From Bacteroidales bacterium UBA1725 (lineage in GTDB: Bacteria; Bacteroidota; Bacteroidia; Bacteroidales; UBA932), in NCBI GenBank assembly GCA_002315815.1, contig DCIN01000035.1:7562-57931 (forward strand): a stretch of DNA of 50,370 nt, read 5' to 3'. A program made the translations under genes and the position numbers. The notes under the pieces were generated by a model. It searched no databases. It worked only from the letters and a program-made list of their open reading frames with translations, and was not told the origin of the DNA. Position 1 is the first letter of the stretch. The number at the start of each line of letters is the position of its first letter. Positions 16,171 to 25,300 of this stretch are shown here, piece by piece.

Positions 16171-16201
16171 CAAAAATAGGAGTTTACTTTCTTTTTGCAA
16201 A
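16171..16201 (-). promoter_or_regulatory. Promoter of the acyltransferase-GH43-sirtuin run
   Basis: On the minus strand TTTG (16201-16198) is followed after exactly 19 bases by TATTTTTG (16178-16171), a full Bacteroidota promoter. It gives a leader of about 60 bases that contains part of the 12-bp repeat. Confidence 0.75.
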
Positions 16202-16224
16202 ACACCTTTTATTTTATATATTTG
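16194..16224 (+). promoter_or_regulatory. Promoter of corA
   Basis: TTTG (16194-16197) is followed after 19 bases by TATATTTG (16217-16224), a full consensus promoter. Its -33 box directly touches that of the divergent promoter, forming TTTTGCAAAA at 16193-16202. Confidence 0.78.
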
Positions 16225-16227
16225 CGC

Positions 16228-16302
16228 GCCGGTTTCTCCGTAATGCCGGCTGAACCCGTAAGTATAACCCCTTCCGACGCAATTGCCGGGGTAACAGGAA
16301 GG
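16228..16302 (+). promoter_or_regulatory. Possible structured mRNA leader of corA
   Basis: The roughly 77-base leader between the predicted transcription start and ATG 16307 can fold. GCCGG (16228-16232) pairs with CCGGC (16246-16250). Next, ACCCC (16267-16271) can pair with GGGGT (16288-16292), or CCTTCC (16270-16275) can pair with GGAAGG (16297-16302). The last two options exclude each other, and the second would bury the bases just before the start codon. It matches no riboswitch class I can name. Confidence 0.3.
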
Positions 16303-16306
16303 AAAG

Positions 16307-17260
16307 ATGATTAAGATTTTCTACAGACGTGGATCTGAAGTCAAATTCAGCCAGTCTCAAACGGAGTTTGCTGCTATCGGCAAAGAAAATGTCCTCTGGA
16401 TAGATCTTCTGGACCCGTCAGGAGATGAGAAGAGGTCGGTTGAGTCATTTCTGTGCACAGAAATCCAAAGTCGCGATCAGGCAGAAGAAATCGAAAGTTC
16501 CTCCCGTTTCTATGAGGAGGGCGGGGCGATTTTCGCCAATACCAACTTCCTCTCGCCTGCTGGTGACGAAATGGCCGATGATCCTGTCTCCTTCGTGCTC
16601 GTTGACGGGATTCTCACTACAATCAGGGAGATTCCCCTGCGTTCCTTTGACACTCTTCAACTGAAGATACAGGCCCTTCCACAACAGTTTCCTGACGGCT
16701 TCACCGTATTTGTCGGAATTATGGACAAGCGTGTTGATCTGGATGCTGACATAGTGGAGCTCATTTCGAAGGATACCTCACAGTTCAGCCGACGCATCAA
16801 TCAAAAAGAGGATATCAATGAGGAATTTCTTCTGGATATCAATCAGTTGCAGGAGAATGCGATGCTCGTCAGAGAAAATGTCGTGGACAAGCAGAGACTT
16901 GTGTCAAATATAATGAAGAGCAAACTCTGTCCCAAGGACCAGGACCTCAGGGACGACCTGAATGTGATTGTGCAGGACATAGCCTCTCTGATAAACCACA
17001 TCAACTTCACATTCGAGAGGTTGGAGTATCTTCAGGATACGGTAGTGGGTATCATAAACCTGGACCAGAACAAGATAATGAAGATATTCACCTTCGTTTC
17101 CCTTCTTTTGATGCCTGCCACACTGGTTGCCAGTTTCTTTGGAATGAACGTGGCGCTGCCACTGGAGGACAAGTGGTGGGCCTGGATAGTCATTATCGCG
17201 GCTATGCTGATGCTCATCCTGGGGATTTGGTTTCTCTTCAAGCGAAAAAAAATGTTATGA
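16307..17260 (+). CDS. corA: CorA-family magnesium/cobalt transporter
   Basis: This 317-residue channel protein has the long acidic, helical cytoplasmic domain of CorA, followed by two C-terminal transmembrane helices. The selectivity motif GMN ends the first helix (VASFFGMN, near 275-282), and a basic tail (FKRKK) closes the protein on the cytoplasmic side. CorA forms a pentamer that lets Mg2+ in when cytoplasmic Mg2+ is low. Length is normal. It has its own consensus promoter and an unusually foldable leader that might respond to conditions, and it stands alone on this strand. Confidence 0.93.
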   Translation: MIKIFYRRGSEVKFSQSQTEFAAIGKENVLWIDLLDPSGDEKRSVESFLCTEIQSRDQAEEIESSSRFYEEGGAIFANTNFLSPAGDEMADDPVSFVLVDGILTTIREIPLRSFDTLQLKIQALPQQFPDGFTVFVGIMDKRVDLDADIVELISKDTSQFSRRINQKEDINEEFLLDINQLQENAMLVRENVVDKQRLVSNIMKSKLCPKDQDLRDDLNVIVQDIASLINHINFTFERLEYLQDTVVGIINLDQNKIMKIFTFVSLLLMPATLVASFFGMNVALPLEDKWWAWIVIIAAMLMLILGIWFLFKRKKML

Positions 17261-17322
17261 CAAGTGGCTGGCGAAGTGTCAGTTTCGTACTCCCTTCCTG
17301 GAGCTCTCATAGTCACTTGTCA
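17258..17322 (+). terminator. Inverted repeat after corA
   Basis: TGACAAGTG (17258-17266), which includes the corA stop codon, is complementary to CACTTGTCA (17314-17322). The 47-base loop is long and no U-run follows, so this is a weak candidate for a 3'-end hairpin. Confidence 0.25.
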
Positions 17323-17375
17323 CTTTGTATTTGCCCAGTGTACTGTTGAAACTGTAATGACCCGGCAGGCCGTTA

Positions 17376-17436
17376 TTTTCGTTTTACAATTTTACATAAA
17401 ACGAAAGTGGATTCACTTATAATTCCTTTCGTTTTA
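17376..17436. promoter_or_regulatory. Three TTTCGTTTTA elements, likely operators
   Basis: TTTCGTTTTA occurs at 17377-17386 and again within 17426-17436 (CTTTCGTTTTA), with the exact complement TAAAACGAAAG at 17397-17407 between them. Either outer copy forms an inverted repeat with the middle one. The last copy lies four bases before the -7 box TACATTTG, where a bound repressor would block RNA polymerase. The DeoR-family protein at the end of the locus is the natural candidate to bind here; that link is inference. Confidence 0.55.
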
Positions 17437-17440
17437 TTGT

Positions 17441-17448
17441 TACATTTG
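17441..17448 (+). promoter_or_regulatory. Promoter -7 box of the sugar operon
   Basis: TACATTTG matches TAnnTTTG and lies 22 bases before the transketolase start at 17471, giving a leader of about 16 bases. No good -33 TTG is present at the usual spacing, which would fit a promoter that needs an activator. Confidence 0.55.
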
Positions 17449-17470
17449 TATCGGCTTGTTTTATCTGGGT

Positions 17471-18301
17471 ATGAAGGATAGCATCACGCAATTGGAACTG
17501 CTATCTGAGAAAAATCGTCTCAGACTGATGGAAATTGTATGGTCCGCACATTCGGGGCACATCGGAGGAGACCTCTCGTGCTTGAACGTACTGACGGCAC
17601 TCTATCATCATTATCTGAACATATCATCTGTGGATGATCCTTTTCGAGATCGCTTTGTACTTAGCAAAGGACATTGTGTGGAGTCTCTCTATTCTGTCTT
17701 TGAGTCGCGCGGATTCCTTTCTCGCGAGACTTTGGATACGCTCGGAAAATACGGGTCTCCCCTTGGAGGCCATCCTCTGCGTGATGTCCCCGGCGTTGAA
17801 GTGAACAGCGGTGCCCTCGGGCACGGCCTTTCCGTAGGTGTTGGAATGGCGCTTGCCGGAGCACGTGACGGCGCTTCCTATAAGACTGTCGTTCTTATGG
17901 GAGACGGGGAGCAGGCCGAAGGGTCCATATCAGAGGCAGCGATGGCCGCGAGCCATTTCAAACTTGGCAGACTTATAGCCATAATTGACCGCAATATGTT
18001 GCAGATAAGCGGTCGCACTGAGGATATTATGCATATTGAGAACCTTCGGGAAATCTGGATGTCAATGGGATGGGAGGTCCGTGAGATGGATGGCGACGAT
18101 ATGGCATCCATAATCAGCATATTGGATGCGACCGACTTCTCTGACAACCGTCCGCACCTTATCATCTCCCATTCCACAAAGGGGAAGGGAGTATCCTATA
18201 TGGAAAATGATGCGAAGTGGCATCACGGCATTCCCTCTGAGGAGCAGTACCGGCGGGCCCGAACAGAGATAGAGGACCGCATAAAACGGATGGAGGGTTA
18301 G
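17471..18301 (+). CDS. Transketolase, N-terminal (ThDP-binding) subunit
   Basis: This 276-residue protein corresponds to the first third of transketolase. It has SAHSGHIGGDLS near 25, SKGHCVESLY near 62, LGGHPLRDVPGVEVNSGALGHGLS near 95-118 and the thiamine diphosphate motif GDGEQAEG near 142 with its partner N of DRN near 174. Split transketolases need the C-terminal subunit, which follows three bases downstream. In this locus the pair sits with a kinase and an isomerase, as in the D-apiose pathway, where apulose-4-phosphate transketolase has two subunits. ATG 17471 is chosen over TTG 17456. A housekeeping pentose-phosphate role is less likely because the genes lie inside an inducible-looking sugar operon. 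Confidence 0.9.
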   Translation: MKDSITQLELLSEKNRLRLMEIVWSAHSGHIGGDLSCLNVLTALYHHYLNISSVDDPFRDRFVLSKGHCVESLYSVFESRGFLSRETLDTLGKYGSPLGGHPLRDVPGVEVNSGALGHGLSVGVGMALAGARDGASYKTVVLMGDGEQAEGSISEAAMAASHFKLGRLIAIIDRNMLQISGRTEDIMHIENLREIWMSMGWEVREMDGDDMASIISILDATDFSDNRPHLIISHSTKGKGVSYMENDAKWHHGIPSEEQYRRARTEIEDRIKRMEG

Positions 18302-18304
18302 GAT

Positions 18305-19237
18305 ATGTTGGACAGTAGAAAATGTTTTACAGATGCGCTGCTTGAATGTGCGCGCGAGGATAAAGATATAATGGCGGTGACCACTGACGCCCGTGGAAGT
18401 GTTACACTCAGTGCCTTTGCCGATGAACTTCCCGCTCAGTTTGTGGAGTGTGGCATAGCAGAGCAGAATGCAGTGGGTATCAGCGCGGGTCTCGCCCATA
18501 GTGGGAAGAAAGTTTTCTGCTGCGGTCCCGCCTGTTTTTATGTAGCACGTGCGTTGGAGCAGGTGAAAGTGGATGTGGCTTACAGCCGTCTGCCCGTGAA
18601 GATATTCGGGGTAAGCGGAGGTGTTGCCTACGGTGCCCTCGGTGCAACTCATCACAGCCTGCACGATATTGCAGTACTTTCCACATTCCCCGGAATGAAT
18701 ATAGTTCTGCCCAGCGACGGCCATATGGCTAAAAAGGTAGCTCGTGTGCTTGCCGATGACGACAGGCCCTGGTACATAAGGGTAGGGAGGGGAGAGACAG
18801 GAGAAGTGTATGATTCCGAGCCCAAGTGGGTTCCCGGGAAGGCAATAATGGTTCAAGACGGTAATGATATCACCTTGGTGGGTGCAGGAGAAACCGTTTT
18901 CCACGCTATGGGAGCTGCCCGTATACTCGCGGAAGAAGGCATCTCTGCCAGAGTGTTGGACTGCTCGAGCATCAAACCCTTCGATACGGAGGCAATCAGG
19001 GTTGCCGCTCGAGATACAGGTCTTATTCTTTCCGTAGAGGAACACAGCGTACACGGTGGGCTTGGCTCTCTTGTACTAGACTCCATCAGCGAGTCTCCCG
19101 TGCCCGTTCGCATCTTGGGCATTCCTGACGAAGATGCCGTTCACGGGAAATCCCCTGAAATATTTGCACATTACTGCCTGGATGCGGCCGGAATAGCCCG
19201 CAATGCAAAATCCTTTTTAAAGGCAAACGGAAGATGA
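18305..19237 (+). CDS. Transketolase, C-terminal (pyrimidine-binding) subunit
   Basis: This 310-residue partner holds the transketolase Pyr domain with the catalytic FVECGIAEQNAVGISAG segment near 42-58, where the Glu activates the thiamine ring. It also has the HHSLHDIAVLSTFPGM region near 115-130 and a C-terminal transketolase domain (VEEHSVHGGLGSL near 245). It starts three bases after the N subunit and its stop overlaps the kinase start as ATGA, so the three proteins should be made together. The expected product chemistry is transfer of a two-carbon ketol unit to glyceraldehyde-3-phosphate. The donor sugar phosphate is set by the operon context and is not proven. Confidence 0.9.
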   Translation: MLDSRKCFTDALLECAREDKDIMAVTTDARGSVTLSAFADELPAQFVECGIAEQNAVGISAGLAHSGKKVFCCGPACFYVARALEQVKVDVAYSRLPVKIFGVSGGVAYGALGATHHSLHDIAVLSTFPGMNIVLPSDGHMAKKVARVLADDDRPWYIRVGRGETGEVYDSEPKWVPGKAIMVQDGNDITLVGAGETVFHAMGAARILAEEGISARVLDCSSIKPFDTEAIRVAARDTGLILSVEEHSVHGGLGSLVLDSISESPVPVRILGIPDEDAVHGKSPEIFAHYCLDAAGIARNAKSFLKANGR

Positions 19238-20718
19238 AGACAAGAGTAATCAGCGTAGACCAGAGCACGTCCGCAACCAAAGCTTTCCTCTTTGAGGAGG
19301 ACGGAACGCTCGTGCGCAGGGCAAGCATACTTCATCATCAGTTCTATCCCCGGGAAGGATGGGCGGAGCACGATGCGGAAGAAATATACAGGAACACCGT
19401 GTGTGCAATAAAGCGAGTTGTCGATTCCGAAAAGGATGCCTGCAGATACTCTCTCTGCATCACGAACCAGCGTGAGACGGTGGTGGTATGGGACAAGCGG
19501 ACAGGTAAACCCGTGTGCAACGCAGTGGTATGGCAATGCCATAGAGGCGCACAGATATGCGACGATCTCAAGGCCCGGGGTTTTGGCCAGCTGGTGCAGG
19601 AGCGTAGCGGTCTGCTCATTGATCCCTATTTTTCCGGAAGTGGGGTGAAGTGGATACTGGACAATGTGTCCGGTGCCCGAAAGGATGCAGAAGAAGGCAA
19701 CCTGCTGATGGGAAACATAGATTGCTGGCTCGTATGGAAACTTACCGGAGGATCCGTGCATGCTACCGATTATACGAACGCATCCCGCACGATGCTTTTC
19801 AATATACATACCCTCGACTGGGATCCGGACCTGCTGGAAATGCTTTCCGTTCCCGCGTCTATGATGCCCAAGGCCATCTCCTGCGATGGAGATTTCGGCT
19901 GTACTGATGTCGAGGGGCTTTTTGATGAACCGATACCCATTGCCGGTGTACTGGGAGATTCCCACGGTGCACTTGCAGGCCAGATGTGTTTCACCGCCGG
20001 TCTCGGCAAGGTTACTTACGGAACCGGTTCTTCGGTAATGGTGAACATCGGAGAGAAAGCTGTCCCCGCACCTCGAGGTCTCGTGACTTCTGTCGGTTTT
20101 GCGGCTCTTGGAAAGGTGTTCTATGCGTTCGAGGGCAATATTCATTGCACAGGAGCAACCATAGCCTGGCTTGCCGAAGAACTTCGTTTGATGGATTCTC
20201 CTGCGGAAATTGAGGCTGTTGCCACATCCGTTCCGGACAATGGAGGCGTGTACTTCGTGCCCGCTTTCGCAGGTCTTGGCGCTCCCTGGTGGAAGGCTGA
20301 TGCGCGTGCACAGATTTCCGGCCTCTCTTTGGGAACGGGCCGGGCTCACGTTTGCCGTGCTGCATTGGAGTCCATCGCTTTCCAGGTTACGGACCTTGTG
20401 GATGCGATGACCGGACGTGCAGGCATTGCCCTCAAGGAACTCAGGGTGGACGGTGGTCCTACCCGCAACCGCTTCTTGATGCAATTTCAGGCAGACCTCC
20501 TTGGTGTTCCCGTGGAACTTTCCGAGGTTGAAGACGCTTCTGCATTCGGCGCCTTCATCATAAACGGATTTGCCAGAGGCAAGTGGACCTCCTTCGGACA
20601 GGCTGCTTCCATATGCAGCGTTCAGGATGCATACAGGCCCTCGGAGGGCGTTTCCGCTGCTCATACTGCATATGCGGGCTGGCAGAAAGCAGTAAACCAT
20701 TTGATTGATAACAACTGA
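19234..20718 (+). CDS. FGGY-family carbohydrate kinase (glycerol-kinase-like)
   Basis: This 494-residue kinase shows the FGGY-family phosphate-binding DQSTSATKA near 9-17 and has glycerol-kinase-like blocks: TNQRETVVVWD near 78, VWQCHRG near 97, TDYTNASRTMLFNIHTLDWD near 178-197 and the FVPAFAGLGAPWW signature near 340. Where true glycerol kinase has GDQQAALFGQ, this protein has GDSHGALAGQ, so the substrate may differ. Together with the isomerase and split transketolase it would phosphorylate a small ketose, with D-apulose as best guess and other ketoses possible. It overlaps the transketolase gene and is followed after 12 bases by the isomerase gene. Confidence 0.88.
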   Translation: MKTRVISVDQSTSATKAFLFEEDGTLVRRASILHHQFYPREGWAEHDAEEIYRNTVCAIKRVVDSEKDACRYSLCITNQRETVVVWDKRTGKPVCNAVVWQCHRGAQICDDLKARGFGQLVQERSGLLIDPYFSGSGVKWILDNVSGARKDAEEGNLLMGNIDCWLVWKLTGGSVHATDYTNASRTMLFNIHTLDWDPDLLEMLSVPASMMPKAISCDGDFGCTDVEGLFDEPIPIAGVLGDSHGALAGQMCFTAGLGKVTYGTGSSVMVNIGEKAVPAPRGLVTSVGFAALGKVFYAFEGNIHCTGATIAWLAEELRLMDSPAEIEAVATSVPDNGGVYFVPAFAGLGAPWWKADARAQISGLSLGTGRAHVCRAALESIAFQVTDLVDAMTGRAGIALKELRVDGGPTRNRFLMQFQADLLGVPVELSEVEDASAFGAFIINGFARGKWTSFGQAASICSVQDAYRPSEGVSAAHTAYAGWQKAVNHLIDNN

Positions 20719-20730
20719 ACCATTATCGAT

Positions 20731-22161
20731 ATGTACAAGAATGGTAAGAAAATGTGTTTCGGAGTGATAATTGGCACACGCGCCTATTTCAATTCCGCCC
20801 TGGCTAAGGATGTCCGTGCTCAGGTTCTCAAGAATCTCGAAGAACTTGGATATGACTATGTAATCCTCCCCGAGAATGCCACCGCTACCGGAAGCAGTTC
20901 CATTGAGACCCGCGAAGACGGACTCAAGGTAGCTGCCCAGTTCAAGGAGCATCGTGAGGAGATAGACGGTATCATCGTCTGTCTGCCTAATTTCGGCTTC
21001 GAAATAGGCATCATCAATGCCATCAGCGATGCCAATCTAGGCGTCCCCGTACTCGTTCAGGCCTATGACGACTACAACGACAAAGTAGACCTTGACCACC
21101 GCAGAGACGCATTCTGCGGGAAGATTTCTGTATGCAACAACCTCTATCAGTACGGTATTCCTTTCTCAGATACAACATATCACACATACGATATCAACGA
21201 CCCTCTGGTAAAGTCCGATTTTGAGAAGTTCGCCGGAATATGCCGCGTGGTTAACGGACTCCGACACTGCCGCATAGGTCAGATAGGAACTCGTCCCCTG
21301 GGCTTCAACACTTGCCGTGCGAGCGAGAAACTCCTTCAGAAGTACGGTATCACCGTAGTTCCAGCAGACCTTTCAGAACTCATTTTTGCCGCCAGGAAGA
21401 TTGCGGACGATGATCCTGCATTCATATCAAAGAAGCAGGCGGTATGCGAATATGCTGCCGTTCCTGCCAATTATGAGGAAAAACTTCCTCTTGTCGTGAA
21501 GTTTGCAGTGGCAGTGGAGAGGTGGACTGAGGCCAACGCTTGCGACGCCCTCGCCATCCAGTGCTGGGACAGCCTTGAACAGAACTACGGTTGCGCTGCC
21601 TGTGTGACTATGTCGATGCTTGGAGACAAACTCATCCCTTGCGCCTGCGAGACAGACATCGCCGGTGCAGTATCTATGTACGCCCTGACTCTTGCCTCCG
21701 GACATTCTTCTGCCCTTATGGACTGGAACAACAATTTCGCAAAGGACCGTAACAAGTGCGTTTGCACTCACTGTGGAAACTTCCCTCGCGAGTTCATCGG
21801 CAACAAGGACCTCAAACTCGCTCCTCTCGGAGTGCTCGGCCGCACCCTCGGCAAGGTTCACACCTTCGGTGCTGTCACCGCCAAGGTTTCCGGTGGAGAT
21901 TTTACATACTTCCGTATTTCCACCGACGATTCCCGCGGCTGCATCAAGGCATACCTTGGAGAGGGTACAATCACCGAGGACCCGTATGGAATGGACGGCT
22001 GCATTGTAGTGACGGAAGTTCCCAACCTCCAAAAACTTATGAAGCATATCTGCCGCAACGGCTTTGAACATCACGTGGCCGCCTGCCGTGGAAAGGCTGT
22101 AGAGATACTTCAGGATGCCATAGAGAACTACCTCGGCTGGGATCTTTACGTTCACGAATAA
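20731..22161 (+). CDS. L-fucose/L-arabinose isomerase-like sugar isomerase
   Basis: This 476-residue protein has the overall build of the fucose/arabinose isomerase superfamily. An N-terminal Rossmann-like part contains GVIIGTRAYFNSALA near 11-25, a central part has NGLRHCRIGQIGTRPLGFNT near 181-200, and a metal-binding C-terminal part includes CETDIAGAVSMYAL near 306. These enzymes interconvert aldoses and ketoses with a divalent metal. It is shorter than E. coli FucI (about 590) and similar in length to AraA (about 500), but matches neither closely enough to name. In this operon it would supply the ketose for the kinase. A noncanonical pentose such as D-apiose fits the gene set best. Confidence 0.78.
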   Translation: MYKNGKKMCFGVIIGTRAYFNSALAKDVRAQVLKNLEELGYDYVILPENATATGSSSIETREDGLKVAAQFKEHREEIDGIIVCLPNFGFEIGIINAISDANLGVPVLVQAYDDYNDKVDLDHRRDAFCGKISVCNNLYQYGIPFSDTTYHTYDINDPLVKSDFEKFAGICRVVNGLRHCRIGQIGTRPLGFNTCRASEKLLQKYGITVVPADLSELIFAARKIADDDPAFISKKQAVCEYAAVPANYEEKLPLVVKFAVAVERWTEANACDALAIQCWDSLEQNYGCAACVTMSMLGDKLIPCACETDIAGAVSMYALTLASGHSSALMDWNNNFAKDRNKCVCTHCGNFPREFIGNKDLKLAPLGVLGRTLGKVHTFGAVTAKVSGGDFTYFRISTDDSRGCIKAYLGEGTITEDPYGMDGCIVVTEVPNLQKLMKHICRNGFEHHVAACRGKAVEILQDAIENYLGWDLYVHE

Positions 22162-22164
22162 ACA

Positions 22165-22341
22165 ATGGCTGCCACTATGGTTCTTGTTACAAATATTGTT
22201 CTGGCAATGGCGCTGTGCATCTATTTCTGCATCAGGAAAAGTGCACCTGCCAGGCACCGCGTGCTGGTTAACAGTGACATCTGGGGGACTGACCCGGACG
22301 ATCTTCGGGCAATGCTCCAAATGGAATACGCTGATAAATAG
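22165..22341 (+). pseudogene. Truncated nucleoside-hydrolase-like (DUF1593-like) gene remnant
   Basis: A 58-codon frame begins 3 bases after the isomerase stop. Residues 4-24 are a hydrophobic anchor, followed by a basic stretch, then RVLVNSDIWGTDPDDLRAML near 33-52. That last part is the N-terminal start of the nucleoside-hydrolase fold, where the DxxxxTDPDD cluster binds Ca2+ (as in DUF1593 proteins). The frame stops at 22341, only 48 bases before susC, so the remaining 250 or more residues are missing. It may be a decayed glycan-locus enzyme gene or, less likely, a small membrane peptide in its own right. Confidence 0.6.
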
Positions 22342-22389
22342 ATTAACCCAATAATCATTAACCCAAGTTCAATCAAATTTTTAGTAAAG

Positions 22390-25300
22390 ATGAAAAAACA
22401 TCTAAAAATGGCTTTTGCCGTTGTTGTCCTGCTTTTTGCAGGCATCTCAGCATTTGCCCAGCAGAAGATTTCGGGAACTGTAAAGGACGCCCAGGGCCCC
22501 GTTGTCGGAGCCAGCGTTGTGGTGAACGGCACCTCCAACGGTACCATTACCGATGCGAAAGGTGCGTATTCGCTCACTGTTCCTGATAACTCCACCATCG
22601 TGGTTAACTGCATAGGCTATGCAGACATTTCCGAGAAGGTGGTTGCAGGCAAGTATGTCTATGATTTCATCCTCGAGGAGGACACCGAGTACCTCGACGA
22701 CGTAGTTGTGATCGGTTACCAGACTGTCAAGAGGCGTGACGTCACAGGTTCTATTGCTTCCGTGAACTCCAAGCAGCTTTCCTCTACACCCGTGGCCAAC
22801 GTTGCTCAGGCAATGCAGGGTAAGCTCACCGGTGTGAACGTCGTTTCTCAGGACGGCCGTCCCGATGCCAGCGTGAAGATTCGCGTACGTGGTGGCGGTT
22901 CCATCTCCCAGAGCAACGAACCTCTCATCCTTGTGGACGGTGTTGCAGGAACTATGGCAGACATTCCCTCGGACCAGATCGAGTCTATTGATGTCCTGAA
23001 GGATGCATCTTCCACCGCCATCTATGGCGCCCGTGGTGCAAACGGTGTTATCCTTATCACTACTAAGGGCCCCAAGGAAGGAAAATTAAAGGTGACCTAT
23101 AACGGATACGTCAAGCTCAATACTCCTACCAAGTACCTTGATGCTCTGGAGCCCTATGACTACCTCTGTTATGTATGGGCAAACGCCGCCGCCAATGGTG
23201 ATGCTTACGTGGATCCTTTCATCAAGCTTTACGGCATTGGCAAATACGGAGACATCAATCGCTACAAGAGCGTTCAGAAGACCGACCTTCAGAAGAAAAT
23301 TTTCGGCAACTCCGTTTCACATAGCCACGACCTTTCCGTTTCCGGAGGTTCTGAGAGCACAAAGGTCCTCGGTACCATCAACTACATCAAGGAAGACGGA
23401 ATGAAGGTCAATTCGGATTACCAAAGGGCTAATGCCTCCTTCAAGATCGATCAGAAGATTGGCAAGAAGGTGAACATTTCCTTCGACCTCCGCTACACTG
23501 ACATCGTGTCTCACGGTTATGAAGGTACTGGAAGCCGTTCAGGATCAGTCCTTTCATCCGCATACCGTTTCCGTCCCATCGCCCTTGATGACATTCTCGG
23601 AGACAAGAGTGCCTTCAACCAGGGCAATGTGGAGCAGTACGGAAAGTCATGCCTCTGGGAGACCTACAACCCGTACAATCAGATTATGGACTATGAGCCC
23701 GAGACCCGCCGCCAGACCATACGCGGAAACGCTGCGCTCAACTGGAACATAATCAAGGGTCTCAACTTCCGATCAGAAATATTCCTCGGACGTTCATACA
23801 ACCAGTCAAAGACCTGGTCCGGCGCACTCAACAAGGGATACATCGACGATACTACCGGAGAGAAACTCTACGCAGGTGCCGCAACCCTCAGCAAGTCTGA
23901 CAGCTGGAACCTTCGCTGGACCAACACCCTCAATTACGATTTCCAGGTAGGCAAGGCCCACCATTTCAACTTCCTCGTCGGTCAGGAGCTTTCCAACTCC
24001 GGCGGAGACTCAATGAGAATCACCGCAGACTACTTCCCTGCAAACTTCACCAAGGAGAATGCATTCGCGATGATCACCCAGTTTGACAATACGGCCACTT
24101 CAATGAAGACCACGGACTACTTCTCTACGGGATACAATACTCCTTCAAGGCTTCTCTCCTTCTTTGGCCGTCTGAACTATACTGTTCTTGACAGATATCT
24201 CTTTACCGTTACGTTCCGTGCTGACGGTTCCTCAAAGTTTGCTCCCAGCCATCGTTGGGGTTACTTCCCTGCAGGAGCATTCGCCTGGCGTGTAAGCGAG
24301 GAGCCTTGGATGACGACCGCAAAGAACTGGATGGACGACCTCAAACTCCGTGTCTCCTACGGTACTGTAGGTAACGACGGTATCAGCGCCAACCTTTGGT
24401 CTCAGACTTGGAGTGCCAGCAGTACATCTGCCTATATCGACGGGGTACCCTTTGTTTCCTATGATCTTTCCAAAGTTATGGCCAATCCGGACCTCAAGTG
24501 GGAGACAACCGTCACCAGAAATGTGGGTGTTGACTTCTCATTCCTCAAGAACCGTCTGTCAGGTACCATCGACCTTTACTGGAACTCTACCAAGGACCTT
24601 CTGATGAATACTTCCCTGCCCGGAATTACCGGATTCACGTCAACATACGCGAACATCGGACAGACCAGCAACAAGGGTGTGGAAATCTCCCTGAACGGAG
24701 TCCTAATCCAGACCAAGGACTGGGGCCTCTCCATCGGAGCTAATGTTACTTTCAACAAGAATAATATTGATAAACTCGCGTCAGGTGTCAGCGGCCAATA
24801 TGGTTCAGGGTGGTTCTCCAGCGGCAATCCCGGCAACGATTACGGTCTGTATGAAGGCCAGCCTGTCGGCCTTGTGCGTGGCCTTCAGTATGAAGGATTC
24901 TATACTACCGCAGACTTCGATTACGATGCTGCCACCAATGTATACACCCTCAAGAATGGTGTTCCCGACGTGAGTGCAAGTATCACCGGCGTGTTCCACG
25001 GAGCTGAGAAGAATGTCCCGGCAGGACAGAACGCATATCCCGGTATGGCAAAGTATAAGGATGTGAACAAAAACGGCATTGTGGATGCAGATGACTATGA
25101 GATAATAGGCAATATGAATCCCAAGGCAACCGGCGGTTTCAATATTAATCTCAGCTACAAGAATTGGGATCTCGGTGGATACTTCAACTACAGCATCGGA
25201 AATCAGATTTACAACATTACCCGTCTTGCATCTTTGAACGGATACAAGGAAACCGGTGTCTATGAGAACCATCTTGCCCTCCTCAAGGATTCCTACAAGA

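Noticed and set aside
18062..19054. A 330-codon minus-strand frame opposite the transketolase C subunit
   Set aside because: It overlaps a clear transketolase gene and shows no family motif or promoter.
19171..20952. A 593-codon open frame on the minus strand opposite the FGGY kinase gene
   Set aside because: The kinase on the plus strand matches its family throughout. The reverse frame is rich in His, Cys, Ser and Arg with no domain, as expected for an antisense shadow in codon-biased DNA.
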